From NCBI GenBank assembly GCA_029204225.1, contig CM055107.1, positions 23,618,178-23,682,177 on the forward strand: a DNA stretch of 64,000 nt, read 5' to 3'. The stretch comes from Diphasiastrum complanatum. Lineage: Eukaryota; Streptophyta; Lycopodiopsida; Lycopodiales; Lycopodiaceae. Positions 33,433-47,000 of the stretch are shown piece by piece. Under the pieces are notes generated by a model. That model saw only the letters and a program-made list of their open reading frames with translations, did no database searches and had not been told where the DNA came from. Made by a program: the position numbers and the translations under genes. Position 1 is the stretch's first letter; each line of letters opens with the position of its first letter.

Positions 33433-35800
33433 AATCTGCATCCTTGAATGCCTTGACCTTCAAACTTAGTTCTACACAGAATCTTCTATGTGACTCCAAA
33501 CTTAATGCTTTAGTAAAAACATCTACTATCATATCTTGCGTTCTACAGTACTACAATCTGACCTCTTCGTTGAGAACTTTCTTTTTGACAAAATGATACT
33601 TCAGTTCAATGTGCTTACTCCTGGAATGAAATCTAGGGTTGGCTGATAAAGCGATGGCACTTTGATTATCACAAAATAATATCGTCGGAGCATATTGATT
33701 CAGACAGATATCTGAGAGTAAGTTTCTCAACCAAATCGCTTTCTTTGTAGCTTGAGAGACTGCGATGTACTCTGATTCAGTGGAAGATAGAGCTGTTGAA
33801 GATTGCTTGCAACTGTTCTAGGGGAATGTAAATCTGGAAGTAGATTTACGAGTGACTATATCTCCTGTCCAACTTGCATCTGTGTAACCACTGAGTAAAT
33901 TGAGTTTGTCGTTGCCGACTGCTCCATAACAAATGCAAAAGTCTATAGTAGCTCGAAGATATCTCAAGACTCTAATAAGAGCCTTCCAATGTGTTATACC
34001 AGGATTAGTCATATACTGATTGAGAGAGTTGACTACAAAAGCCATGTCTAGCCTGGTACAGATCATGGCGTACATGAAAGATTCTATAATAGAATGGTAA
34101 GGATACTCACACATCTGCTGCTTCTCATGAATTGTTTGGGAACACTGGTCCTTTGACAATTTGAGCCTTGGTTCCATTGGTGAGAGAGCTAATTTGCTAT
34201 TCATCAGATTATATCCGACTAACATGTTGTAGATGTACCTCTGTTGTGTAATGTAGACCAACTTGTGTTTTCTGTCTCTGTGGATTTGTATACCAAGGCA
34301 GAAATGAGCTTCACCCAGATCGGTCATGTCGTATTCGGACGATAGCATTATCTTGGCTTCTTTTATCATATCGGTACTATTGCTTAAATGCAATGTATCA
34401 TCCACGTACAAAGCGATAATGATAAAAGACTGTTGTATTGCTTTGAAGTAAACGTTTGAATATGAAAAGCTAGGTGTATAGCCGTGATCAATAAGAAAAG
34501 TATTAATCCTTTGAAACCCTGCTCGAGTAGATTGCTTCAAGCCATAAAGTGCCTTATGGAATTTACACATGTGAGCTTACCCTCGATAATATAACCTTTG
34601 GGTTGCACCATGTAAATGTCTTCTTTGATAACTCCATTGAGATATGCAGTCTGTACATCCATTTGATGTATTTCCAAATGTGCTACAGTGGCAAATGATA
34701 GCAAAAGTTGAATAGAAGAATGCTTAACTACTGGACTGAAGGTCTCAGTGTAATCAACGTTCTATACCTGAGAAAATCCTCTGGCTACAAGTCGTGCCTT
34801 TCTTCTATTGATGCTTCCATCTACGTTGTACTTGACTTTAAAAATCCATTTGCAATCAACTACGTTTCTGTTGGTAAGTAATTTGAAAATTGTCCACATC
34901 TGGTTCTTGATAAGAGATGAATACTCTTTATCCATAGCTTCTCTCCAAAGATCTAAATCAGGCTGACTGAGTGCCTCTTGGATAAATGTCAGTTTCTGAA
35001 CAAGATAAGCTACAGACTCATCGATATACCGGTTAGGTGGTCTTCTAGTCCTTGAAGATCTTTTGGGTAATACAATAAGTTGATTATTTTCATCATATTG
35101 TAGTTGCTAATCTGCAACATCATTCTTCTGATCCATCGTTGATTTGTTGTTCGTCAAGAGTAGAGGAGTTTGGACCTTCAATAGGAATAGTCGATTGAGG
35201 AACTGGAAAGTTCAAAGTCTCAGGAGAATCTGATAGGTCGGATGCATGGGAACTGCCCTTTCTTTTGAGGTCTTGAAACTGATCTTCAATGAAGATGGCA
35301 TTCTAGCTAGTGAATATCTTTGACTCGATGGGATCGAACAACTTATAGGCTTGATAAGAAGTAGTGTAGCTGATGAAAACACACTTGATACTCTGAAAGA
35401 AGAGCTTATTCCTGAGATCACGAAGAATCTGCACGAAAGCAATACATCCAAATACTCGTAAGTTTGATAAAGAAGGTTTGGTACCTGTCCAAACTTCGAA
35501 TGGTGTTTTGTCTGAGAGGTCTTTAGTGGAACATCTGTTCTGAATATAGGTTGCTGTAGAAACAGCTTTAGCCCAGAAGCACTTTGGAAGTGTCACATGT
35601 GATAACATGCCCTTTGCTGATTCAACTAAGGTTCAGTTCTTTCTCTCAGCAAGACCATTTGACTAAGGCGAATAGGAAGTGATGTATTGTTGCTCAATGC
35701 CATTGTTAAGGCAATAGTCCTTGAATTTGTTGGAGATGTATTCTTTTTTCGTTATTTGACCTCAGTGCTTTGCTTCGTTTACCAGTTTGATTCTCACACT
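33424..35800 (-). mobile_element. Ty1/copia element, pol region, decayed
   Basis: Minus-strand order from right to left: integrase C-part (35608-35303: PKCFWAKAVSTATYIQNR, TPFEVWTGTKPSLSNLRVFG), linker and reverse-transcriptase start (about 35100-34580, stops), reverse transcriptase 34570-33818 (LYGLKQSTRAG, IIALYVDDTLHLS with intact YVDD, DLGEAHFCLGIQI), RNase H to about 33480 (SSTESEYIAVSQATK, DNQSAIALS, RSKHIELKYHF, VDVFTKAL). A polypurine tract (AAGGGGGAG on minus, 33424-33432) and the TGTTGG start of the 3' LTR follow. gag, protease and most of integrase are missing. Confidence 0.85.
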
Positions 35801-35999
35801 ATTGTCACCAAGATGAACAAATTTCTATAGGGTCAAAGATCTCGCGTAGTATAGCCCTCCCACCTGTCAACAAGGGTTATATCACTGGATAGGTACCTAA
35901 ATATGCATAGATGCTATTTCTAGTTAGTTTCCTACTTTCTCCCTTAACTCTATTCACCACTAACACTACCCTCCTTTAACTCTACTCCTCTACACTAAC

Positions 36000-36650
36000 A
36001 TTCAACATGCTTTTGGGTGAAGGGAAAGGATAGACAAGAAGAGGAAGAGAGAAGAGAAGAGAGAAAGAGAGAGAGATGAGATGGAGGTTAACTCAAATGC
36101 TCAATGTCATTGCTTATGAAGAAACCTTAACTAATCACAAACAAAAAGCATGGAAGAGATGGAAATAACAAGCAAACACAACAATAGCATAAGCAAGATT
36201 GATTAGCAAATGAGGATGCTTGAGCTCTCAAAATAGTAGAGTCTCCTCCTCTCTACTAGGCATGCAAATAGTGTACAAATGGTGCCTTTTTATAAAATAA
36301 AAAAGGCCCTTGCCCCTCAATCCTATTGGCTAATATTCACATTGATCCTATCCATTTATCATGGACCCAACTTGATCCAAGGGTTCACAAAAAGTACATT
36401 GAAAATCACAAGATTCATGTGAGTCCAAAATTGGACCCAACTCTAAAAAGTAAACTCTAAGTTTAAAATTGACTTTGGGCCTCAAGTTTTATTTTAATTA
36501 CAAAGGCCCAAGTCTATTTTATTTTATTTACACTTTGGCTTGCGTGCTCATTGGGGCATGAGCTTATACGCATAGGATGTCATGCTCTTGCAACACATTT
36601 TATTGGACGATTTTATTTATTCACTTTGTTGGGAATACCCCCAACAGGAC
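36000..36650 (-). repeat. Probable solo or orphan LTR, minus strand
   Basis: The minus strand begins TGTTGGGGGTATTCCCAACA at 36650 and has a TATA box (TTTATAAAAAGG on minus, 36286-36297) followed by a CT-rich leader-like stretch, the layout of an LTR. The left boundary near 36000 is a guess. No primer site or coding abuts it on the left. Confidence 0.4.
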
Positions 36651-37560
36651 CCACGGCCTGAAGTAGTGCCGGTCCCTGGGCACTCTGTCGGTTTAGTATA
36701 GCGTCCGCTTTGCCCGCCTCTGGTGGATCAGGTAGCCCGTAACATCTTCCATGAAGTTGGGACGATCCAGTTTCTTCGAGCCCTTGGGTGTGTGGAAGGA
36801 CTTGTGGACTCCTGTCAGCCATTCTTGATCGATCCATGCTTGGAATCGGCGCGTCCAAGGATCTCCAAGGAATGCAACTCAGTAATATACACGAGAGACT
36901 GGCAGCTGATCTTCGACTTTGTCGGAAGCTAGCGCCTTATTAGGATCAAAGAATATTGATGAAAGAAAATCATCTCATTTTGTTTCAATGCCCATTAAAT
37001 GTTCTAAGTCCCGGGTGTAAGTGGCTGCCACGTGGACTACTGGATTGGGGCAGTTGATATATTGATTTGCAAACGTGGTGAGAGCCTTTCTGGCATCTAC
37101 ATCCGTAGTCCACTCATATTCTGATGGTATGATTGGCCAATTAAAATTTTACAATGTGATCTTGTCCAGAGGGGTGCCACATTCCGCCCATTTGGATCAT
37201 CGTGTACATGGCGGGAAGTGCACATTCACCCATAATTGTTGCGGACTCGTCACGTAGGCCCTGATGGCCACAGGGTCTCTTTCGAACAATTGCTGATGCC
37301 ACTCTGGTTGTGGTTGGAGGGTAGGTAATGCTTGCAGTTCTTTGCCCTTTATTGTCTAAGCTAAAAACGATATCTGCCAGCCGCCTCTTGATGACTCGTG
37401 GGGATACTTTGATAGGAATTCGTTGATTTTCTTCTCCATGGACTTTGGTCTTTGGAAGGCCCGACTGGCAGATATCGTGCGCGAACCTCTGGATGATGTG
37501 GCTTGGCTTTGGCTAGTATCTGCGCCTTGGCCCTGGTCTCACATCTCAACAGCCGTATAT
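36650..37560 (-). pseudogene. Degenerate coding relic of unknown family
   Basis: Across three frames of the minus strand one can read a coherent hydrophilic protein: LFERDPVAIRAYVTSPQQLW, then WPIIPSEYEWTTDVDARKAL, FANQYINCPNPVVHVAATYT, DLEHLMGIETK, FFDPNKALASDKVEDQLPVS, FLGDPWTRRFQAWIDQEWLT, LDRPNFMEDVTGYLI. At least five stops interrupt it. I do not recognise the family. Its position between copia fragments suggests a transposon-borne gene or gag-like protein. Confidence 0.4.
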
Positions 37561-37648
37561 GTTTGTCCTTGGTCTTGGCCTTCGGACCCTTGATCTTGGG
37601 TGAATCCCCCTGCTATCTGCTGGCTTTGGTCTTGGTTGGTACTGGCCT

Positions 37649-39538
37649 GTGCAGCATGACGAATCTGAAGAAGAAAGATTCGAGAGGCAGCCTACTGCTA
37701 TAGTTTCTGTAAACCAAGATGGTTCCGGACCAAGCAGAGGAGACAAAGGCAAAGGCATTGTTGTCCCAGGAGGATCTCCTAGAAGGTCGACAAGATCACA
37801 AAGAGCGCTAGCAAGATATGTGTCAGGCAGCTCAACTTTCACATCAGAAGAGTTCTGTGGATTTAGTGACGAACCACATACTTTTGAGGAGGCGATTGAA
37901 TGTCCAAAAAATGACAGATGGATCTAGGCCATGAACAAAGAGATGGAGTCCATGAGGAAGAACCAGGTGTGGATGTTGCAGCCATTACCACATAAGCGCA
38001 AGATTGTCAAATGCAAATGGGTTTTCAAGCTCAAATACGGACCAGATGAGAATGTGACAAAATACAAGACAAGACTGGTAGCGAAGGGATTTTTTCAAAG
38101 ATATGGTATTGACTACTCTAAAACCTTCTCTCTTGTCGTTAAACATTCGTCCCTATGACTTTTATTTGCATATGCAATAGCTTATGACCTCAGGATCCAC
38201 ATTGTGGATTAGAAGACAGCCTTCTTTCATGGCAAACTATACGAAGATGTCTATATGGATCAACCCCCAGGATATGTCTCAAATTCACTTCTTGACTATG
38301 CATGTAGAATGCATAGAAGCATCTACGATCTGAAACAATCAACCCGACAATGGTACAAAAGGAAAGATCAAGCCCTGAAATCATTAGGATTCAAGCCTCT
38401 ATTGGTTGATTCCAATGTATATGTCAGAGTTACAGATGGGCAGATCATCATCGTGGCTATATATGTGGACGACACTCTGATACTTTGCAGGAGTGAGCAG
38501 CTGATTGCTGAAGTGAAAACAGACATCTCGAAACATTTCGAAATTGTGTATCTGGGAGAAGCCAGGTGTTACTTAGGCTTGCAAATTGAAAGTCACTATG
38601 AGGGAGGTAAGTTCTACCGTCACCAGTCCAGATACACCCATAAGATCCTAGAGGACTTTGGGATGCTGAACTGCAAAGGAGCGAATACTCCAATGCTCGT
38701 AGGGACGGTGCTGACAAATGATGACTGTCTGAAGACTGAGGAAGAGAGAGAACAGATGCAGCTCACACTTTACAGGAAGCTGATAGGATCACTGATGTAC
38801 TTTGCAGACAACACACATCTTGATATTGCTTATGTAGTATTCAGGATGAGCCAATTCTGCACGAATTCAGGCTTGACACATTGGAAGATTGCAAAATGAA
38901 TTTTGTAATATCTTCAATTAACGAGGAATTATGGCTTGTGTTATTATCATGATGCAAATTTTAGGTTACTTTCCTACAGCGATACTAGCTGGGCATCTCT
39001 CAAGGATGATTGTAAAAACATCTCAGGAGGATGCACCATCGCATCAGGAGCAACAGTTCTCTGGGTCAGCAAGAAACAAGACCATCAGTCATCTTGCGAA
39101 GTAGAGTACGTTGCAACAACAAAGATGGCCAACGAGATAATCTGGCTAAGGCAGTTCCTGGACAAATTGGGTGAAACAAAGGACAACCCTCTGGTATTCC
39201 AGATGGATAACACCTCTGCAATACACTTGACAAAAGATCTCACATTCCATTCCAGAACAAAGCACATCGCGATCAAGTATCACTTGATCAGGGATCTAAT
39301 TGAAAAGAAGATATTGCAGACCACCTTCATCGGAACGAACGACATGGTTGCTGACATCTTCACCAAAGCCGTGGACAAAGGACTTTTTGAGAGACAGAGG
39401 AACAGTATCGGGATCGTAAAGTTATCATGCTTTGAGAGAGAGCTGAAGAAACAAAACGTTTCTATTTACAAAGCTTTGCTAACATTCAGCCCTCTGCCTA
39501 ACGAAGATGTTCACGAACATGGAAGTCAAAAGACATGA
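37649..39538 (+). mobile_element. Ty1/copia element, reverse transcriptase and RNase H, decayed
   Basis: Plus-strand reading: linker (GDKGKGIVVPGGSPRRSTRS), reverse-transcriptase start (ECPKNDRW stop [48 protein letters not shown]), middle broken around 38155-38255, then MDQPPGYVS, VAIYVDDTLIL (intact YVDD), YLGEARCYLGLQI to 38899, and RNase H 38936-39538 (YSDTSWASLKDD, SSCEVEYVATTKMANEIIWL, MDNTSAIHL, RTKHIAIKYHLIRD, VADIFTKAVD). Stops are at 37926 and 38157, with another after HWKIAK at 38897. gag and integrase are absent. Confidence 0.88.
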
Positions 39539-42500
39539 AGCTCAAAAGTTTCGCGAACACCTGACGGGAAGACATGAATACGAAAGATTCACGAACGAGA
39601 ATCTTTTGCGGTCCAACATGAGAAAGTCAGACAATGGAAACAAAACCAATGACGCAACACGAAAAACATCGCGAAATCCTTTCTGCCCTCACGCTCCAAA
39701 GAGTACCAGCAAAGATCATGCAAGTACTGTTAGCCGATATTTTCGCACAAAAAATCGGGCTATTTCTAGAGCAATTTTCACAATTTTGTATAAAAATCGG
39801 CATGTAAAACCCGACTATTAATGATAAAATCGGCACACAATTGCCCATAGATAGGGGTCCCAGCCCGTCTAAAATGTGGCTAGAGCAAATTTTGAGGCCT
39901 TAGAAATGGCCATAGAATAGTTTACGACCTTAGAATTGGCCCGATTATACTAGCCAGCATGGCCGAGCGAATTTTCCAATGTACTCCATTACTTTTATTG
40001 ATACAAAATTGCCTACTGTATTTTTCAGAGAACCGGTGTCTTAAAGAAACCTCAAGTCATGAGTGCTCGCCAGTAACGATACACGAAAAAAAAACCAGCA
40101 AAGAGAAAATTAGTTCGCAACAAACGGTCGGAAATTATGGAACAGGGTCAAGGAAACTGTAACAAAACTATAGGCAATTGCAAGTCGAAATGGCACCTCG
40201 ACAGCTTAAGCCATGGGCCACAGACACGCAAAAGGAAAATGCAAGTGGAGGCCAAAAGTGCATAAAAAAAAATCCTACCTACAAGTGGTAGGGGTTGACC
40301 ACAAGTAGCAATGAGGACTACCCCATTAAGAAAGACAATCAAGTAAAGTATTTGCCATTTACACCACCCACAAGTGCAAAAGAGGAAAGTGGCTCACACA
40401 TGTGGTACCCCTTTACCCATGACTCCAACCCATCTTTTTCAAAAGGGGAACGGTACCACTAATGGCCCAAATCACAACTAAGAGCCATGTACAAAGCGGG
40501 ACAATTTTCATGAAAGGCTTGAAGAATGAAGAGATGGCATTATGAAGGGGGAGCTTTGGGTGACCTCTATAAAAGGGAGTGGTCTTCTTGAGATTGGGGT
40601 CCAAGAAAAAACCCAAGAATGTGAAGAAGCCATCATGTCATGTGGAAGGGTGAGAGGATGAGAAGGTAAAGTTTTTAGATTTTGATGAGTGTAAGAATGA
40701 GTGTTGTTGGAGTTTTCATGTTAGAAAGGTTTTTGAGAGGGAGTTTTTCCTTTAACGATGAGGCCTCGTGGTTTGAGAAGAGGATTTTCCATCCTGTCTG
40801 ATGGGGTGAAGTAGGATTTGGGTCGCAGTAATTCATGGTTGAGGGTATGAGCTCTTTGTTTGCATGAGATCTGAATTGTTGTTTCACACAGAGGCATGAT
40901 AGAGGATATAAGAGCGGGAGAGAGTGGGTGCTGTGAATCAACTGGACTCTCCATCTCATTACTTGGAATATTTGAAGCACACTCTTGAAACACGACTGTG
41001 ACCAATATGTGTCTCCACCGGAAGCAAACCTGAAGCCTTTATTGCAGAATTCCATTGCACTATTGAAGTGTATTTCTATTAGATATCGGTGGCCTCTGAA
41101 ATCCGGAACACAAACATGAAGAACAATGTGGATGCGCAACTGATGTTTATTGTCTAACCAACTGATGCTTCCACCTAAAGCACCTCTAGAGCAATGTGCA
41201 AGGGCGATTTCAATGCATCCATGATGTGAACCAGCTGGTCGTTGATCGACTGACCTGTAGCGACCATCAAGGCAACTCCTAGTGGCTGCCTCACACTTGA
41301 AACATGCAGGGAGCATCCTATTACAATAATGCACATCTGTTTGGCAGTAGGATTGATCCTTGAATTGCGCTCATTTCTGTAGCAGCGCTACTCCAGAGGT
41401 TCACAACATTGCTGAAATGGTGAGTGCGCATTCTATCTAACAACCCATAGCCGCTGCAATTCCACAAGCAGCCTGGCTAACAGTGGTGGATCACATGCCC
41501 GAGGATCCCTTTCTCCTTTTTGTGAACTCGTTGAATCATATCAGGCTCGTGGGACCTCTGTTGGAACTCACCAGGTCACCCACTAGTACATGCTTTTATA
41601 GCTCGATGCCTCTACCATTCGCGGACCTGTAGAAGTCGCGTGAAGGATTGGCACAATACCCACTCATGACTTGATGGTTTTCTTGACGGCCACCGAGCTC
41701 CTCAATTGCATACGGTATATGTCTCTTTGCTATCAATTCGATGTTAAAGAAATGTGGAATGACACTTGTTTAGGATCCTAAGCTTGCACTTTGTTATCAC
41801 TTTGATATGGAATGACCGTAGTTTAATAGTATGGCTTCTAAAATGTGATGTAGTAGGGTGGGGAAAGAAAAAATAGAAAATAAGCATGAGTCAAACACTC
41901 AAAACTTTTGTGTTAATGCAATATCTACCGCAATTCATTTTTTGAATACGTTGCATCGTGTTCTTGCTACTACTAATTAGTCGTACTTGAGTCAACATGC
42001 TCGACCTCTTTGAAATAGAAGAGCGGGTTGTCACCGTACGTGGTTGAAATACACCACCTTGGTTAGGGAGTCATCATAGTCACCTCCATCGTCGGAACTG
42101 CCTAGCGAAATACCTAGGCCTGACGCTTGGCAAAATACCACCGCCTATCAAACAAGGTGGTGTGTATAATTGGCACCCTCACATTGCACAGAACTAATCA
42201 TGATATACTATAGCATAATCATTTGATGATTGGTTGCTTATTTCACCCTGATTGGTTGGACCCTCTAGTGACATATTCCAAGTAAGTAACAAGCAGCAGA
42301 CGATGACTTCATTTCATTTGACCTATGATTGAGCACTCCTATTGACCTCTCTATAGCATTTGTAAGTAATACACTCGGGTGATCTCTAGCCGTGAACCTC
42401 GACCATTGTGAAGTACCAAAAATGCTGGCATAAGCAAAACTACCCAGAATAGTACCTTGAGTTATAAATATGACCTCATCTCGACAACAGTAGCTACCTC

Positions 42501-42811
42501 TGGAGACCTAGGATGAGGAGTGCGCTAAACAACTCCCCTCATCATAGAGGGGTGGACGATCTAGAGGACGAGAAGTCTAGGCCTCAAGACCGATAGGATT
42601 GATATTGCAATTACACCTCCTTGTAGTCGTGCCTCTGAGGGCCTGGAAAACCCTCATCGGCTGGGGAGCACGGGGTGGTTGGGACGGCCCTCAGGATTGC
42701 AAGCGGCATTCCCCAATCACTCTCATAAGGGCAGTGTGGGCCCTTCCCCTATAGGGCTTCCTGGCGAGACCAATCCCTCGTCGAGAATTTTTTCCCTATC
42801 AAGTACCCAAC
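39539..42811. other. No recognised gene; LTR-like segments
   Basis: 39540-39850 holds repeated aaatcgg and cgaa words and may be the LTR of the copia at 37649. A plus-strand TATA box (ctataaaaggg, near 40567) precedes a CT/GA leader-like region. A 219-codon minus-strand open frame (41334-40675) has no recognisable motif and is not called. On minus, 42812 starts TGTTGGGTACTTGATAGGG and a TATA-like atttataac lies near 42460, which fits a gypsy-type LTR of uncertain length. Confidence 0.35.
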
Positions 42812-43220
42812 AGTACAGATATCTGATCTGATGGCATGACGTCAGCAGATACACTCTAGGTCGTGGCTAATCCGCCACTCTTGTAATTATTTGATTAGTT
42901 GTAGATTTAATTAATCTAATCTAAAAGGTTACAAAGAGCGACTATATACTTACTGGATGATACTTGACACATATACAGATACATAGAAAAGTAGTCTCAT
43001 GCTAGTAAGCAATCAAGACGAAAATACAGACAAGAAGTCCGCCTGCGTGCGAGATGAGTTCTGTGGTCAGGATCCATAGAGATCCACACCTCCGCTAGTA
43101 AACGAGACATCCATTCGTGAAAGAACTATGTTTCTCTCATGCCAATGCACTGAGTGGATCTCCATGCAGTGCTTAAATAAAAAGAAAAAATCAATAAATG
43201 ATCCTGTAGCCATTGTGCAC
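42812..43220 (-). repeat. Dispersed repeat R1, copy 2 (409 bp)
   Basis: Reverse complement of 13327-13723 with about 90% identity by eye. It carries an extra ggattagccac-like block missing from copy 1. It begins directly after the CCCAACA end at 42811, so it may have joined or been cut by the neighbouring LTR. Confidence 0.75.
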
Positions 43221-44019
43221 ATGTCAATTTATGATGTATGATCTTGAATGCAAATGTGTCTGCTGTTATTCATCTGTCTGATTCTCTCATTCATTTCAAT
43301 TCTGCACATTGGTTGAATTTGTTGATTGCTACATTAAATTTATAAACGTAGATCAGCAGTGCCTGACTACATTCTGGAGGACTATAGGAGTGATTCAGTT
43401 GGCAGTGTCCAGCGACCACATCTGAACTCCATCCAAATCTCATTGAATCGCGGTTGTTTCACTTTCACGACTGTTTTGCGACCGCGAAATTTTCTCATAA
43501 AAAACAAGCTGCTCTCGGGTAGAGAGGAAAAATTAACACTAGAAAACTCGTGTAGAGAGAGAATGAGTCCAAAACACCAAAATCTCAATATGACAAAACA
43601 TGCCAAGGTTTCCCTACATCAAAGTGGTTCGATTTCCTATAGTGGAGTTGCATGGAAAGTCTACTTAACTGAGTTAACTCAACTACCAAGGATCCACATG
43701 TGTAACTACATGCATGGATATTGCATGTACTGCGTGTCACCTCTCAAAATTGCCTAGACATGTGTGGATCATAAAAACCACTTTGCACGCTGCATGCACT
43801 GATTGCATGTGGCTTGCATGCATACTGAATGAAATTGCATGTAAACTGAACTTTTGCATGACATCAAATTTGAATCTATCTAACTCAAACTCGACCTATT
43901 CTAGAAGGCTATGTCCTCAATTCACATACCTTTATGTACAATAAAGTTTACAAATGGAAATAACATGGTCATGGCCCCAAGACTCGAGATAGGAAGATAA
44001 TATTTTACTAATCTTCACA
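43221..44019 (-). repeat. 3' LTR region of the minus copia element
   Basis: The minus strand starts TGTGAAGATTAG at 44019 right after the polypurine tract AAGGAGGA (44020-44027). The far boundary is not certain. Open frames 43359-43757 and 43714-43944 within it show no family. Confidence 0.5.
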
Positions 44020-47000
44020 TTCCTCCTTAATATATATGTTCCTATCTAACATAGACTTCGAAATTAGGCCAAGGTTAGATCTCATCTTGATAAATACATT
44101 CTTGAGCAATGGCTTGGTGAGAAGATCTGCAACACAATTTGAAGATCCAACATGTTCCAATAAGATCTCTCTCCCAATGACTTTTTTTCTTACAAAATGA
44201 TGAGCTACCTCGATGTGTTTGCTCCTTGCATGGAACACAGGATTATTTTCAAGAGCCTGAGCTGAAATGTTATCATTCTTGATAATTGGAAGGTCTTCAT
44301 CTCCATAACACTTTAGCTCCAAAAGTAGCCTTTTGATCCATAAAACCTCTTTTGTTGTGGTTGTAAGAGATTTGTACTCAGCTTCACAGAATGATAAGGA
44401 TATAGTTGTTTGCTTTTTTGATAGGCAAGAAACTAAGTTCCCTCCAAGAAAAATTGTGTAAGCACTTGTAGATTTTCTATCCAACTTGTCTCCTGCAAAG
44501 TCTGAATCTGAAAAAGCAACCAAAGTCAGATCTTCTCCTTTGTAGATTTATTTATAATCTAAGATAAAAGATATATACCTCAAGATACTTTTAGCCAACT
44601 TCCAGTGATATATCTTTGGATCATGCATGACTTAGCTTATGCACACTAAATCTTAGATCAGGCCTAGTCAATGTTAACCATATAAGTGAGCCAATGAGAC
44701 TCCTATAAAAAGTGATGTCTTCAAAGGATTTTTCATTATCTTTCATAGGAACTTTTACAATGTGCTGCATTGGTGTATCTATGCCTTTACATTTTTGAAT
44801 ATTGAATCTCTTGAGCATGGAAAGTGCATATCTACTTTGACTTATAAAGGCATGACCTTTCCAAAAGTCAATCTCAAGGCCTAAAATATAGTGAAGAACT
44901 CCTAAGTCCTGCATCTTAAACTCACTACCAAGTGCATCTTAGTCTCTTCAACTAGCTTCTCATTATTTCCACAAAGAATGATATCATCTACATAGATGAG
45001 AAGAATAACTACAAAGTTATTTACAAACTTATAATACAGAGAGGGGTCATATTCACTAAGACAAAATCCGAGTGATATGAGATAGGAGTTGAGCCTTGCA
45101 TACCAAGACCTTGGTGCTTGTTTTAGTCCATAGAGACTTTTGAACAAAAGACAAACTTTTGATTCTTCACCTCCTTTCACAAAACCAAGAGGTTGCTCCA
45201 TGTAAATCTCCTTCTCAAGGTAACCATTGAGAAAGGCATTAGAAACATCAAGCTGAACCATTCTCCAATTGTGAAAACATGCAAGAGATATGAGTATTCA
45301 GATTGTTACCATTTTTGCAACTGGTGCAAAGGTGTCTTCATAGTCAAGACCTTTGATTTGTGTCCAAGTTAAACTTCTGTTCTTCATGAAAGATCACATC
45401 TCTACTAACAGCATTCTTGTCCGTAGAGGGAAGATATACTTTGTATGTTTTTTTCGTATATGCATATCCTAAAAAAATTCCTTTAACAGCACTAGGATCT
45501 TCCTTCTTCCTAGTCTCTAAAGGTACATGCACAAAGCATACACAGCCAAAGATCCTAAGATGATCTACCTTAGGCTTTTTCTTATACAATATCTCAAATG
45601 GTGTTTTTCCTCCTATTGCAAGATTAGGAAGCCTATTACAAAGATAATTTGCACATGCAACTGCTTCTCCCCAAAATTCTTTAGGTAGAGAAGCTTCTAG
45701 CCTAATGGCTTTTGCACATTCATATAAAGTTTTGTTTTTTCTCTCAGCAACTCCATTTTGTTGAGGAGTATAAGAACAAGAAAATTCTCTTTGTATTTCC
45801 TCCCTCTCTCACAAAAGTCTTTAAACTTATTGGAAGTGTATTCACCTCCACTATCACTTCTCAAAGCTTTCAACTTGAAAGAAAACTTCTTTTCTACATA
45901 AGCTTTGAAAGTAAGGAAAACATCATAAGCCATGGCTTTAAAAGATAGCATACAGATCCAAGAATATCTTGTATAATCATTTTGCGTCTCCTTTGCTCTT
46001 AGTTGAAGAGAAATGAACATCAGAGTGCACAAGTTCAAATGGATGCTTTGTTTTGATGCTTGATCTTGGAAAAGACCTTCTGTGTGATTTTGCCAAAACA
46101 CAAGCTTCACAGGGTTGAAGCTCCTTTGATAGTGTCTTTGGTAGTCCAATATTTTTTCCTTCCTTGACCATAGATTGCATGGCTTTGAAATTGGGATGTC
46201 CCAATCTCTTATGCCACAGATCCTCTTGAAGAACTTTGGTCTCATAAGCAATATCTAAAATGTTAGCACTCTCCCTAAAATCTAGTTTGTACACCTTTTC
46301 AATTCTAGATCCTCTAGCAATAACTTCATTCTCTCTTGAGATTATACACTTGTCAACTTGAAACTTGACATCCAATCCACTATGAAACAATTGTCCTACA
46401 CTAATGAGATTTCTGGTTAGTCTAGGTACATATAGTACATCGTGCAAGCAAAAAAGTTTTGATGATGATGCATACAGTGGAGTACTACCTATTCCTTCAA
46501 TTCTACACTCCACATCTTTAGCAGTATAGATTGATCTTTTTGCACCTAGATATGGCATGAGACTTGTGAAAGAGTTTCTAGAACTAGACATATGGTAACT
46601 AACCCCACTTATCTATCCACCAGACTTCTTCATTCTTGAAAGGAAAAGATGAAAAACTAGACATCATTAAAAAATCTTCTCTTTCACTCTCAGCACCCTC
46701 ACACTCATCCTCATTAGTAAGGTTAGCTCTCTTAGATTGGTTCTTCTTCTTGAAACAGTTTGATGCATAGTAGCCTTTCTTGCCACAGAAAAAACACTTG
46801 ATCTTTGACAGCTTCTTCTTGCCACTGGATGTTGCAACTTGTGAGGACTGATCCTCACCACCTTCTTTGGCTTTATCCTTCTTGAAGTGTTGTTGACCTT
46901 TGCCCTTGCATCTTGACTTGTCTCTGACGAAGAGTGATTTGTCATCTTCACCATCTTTCAATGAAAGTATGTTGATCCTCATCATCTTGTTCTCTTGCCT

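Noticed and set aside
40675-41334. 219-codon minus-strand open frame
   Set aside because: No domain, many Cys/His/Ser in no order, and no splice or start context; probably chance in less AT-rich DNA.
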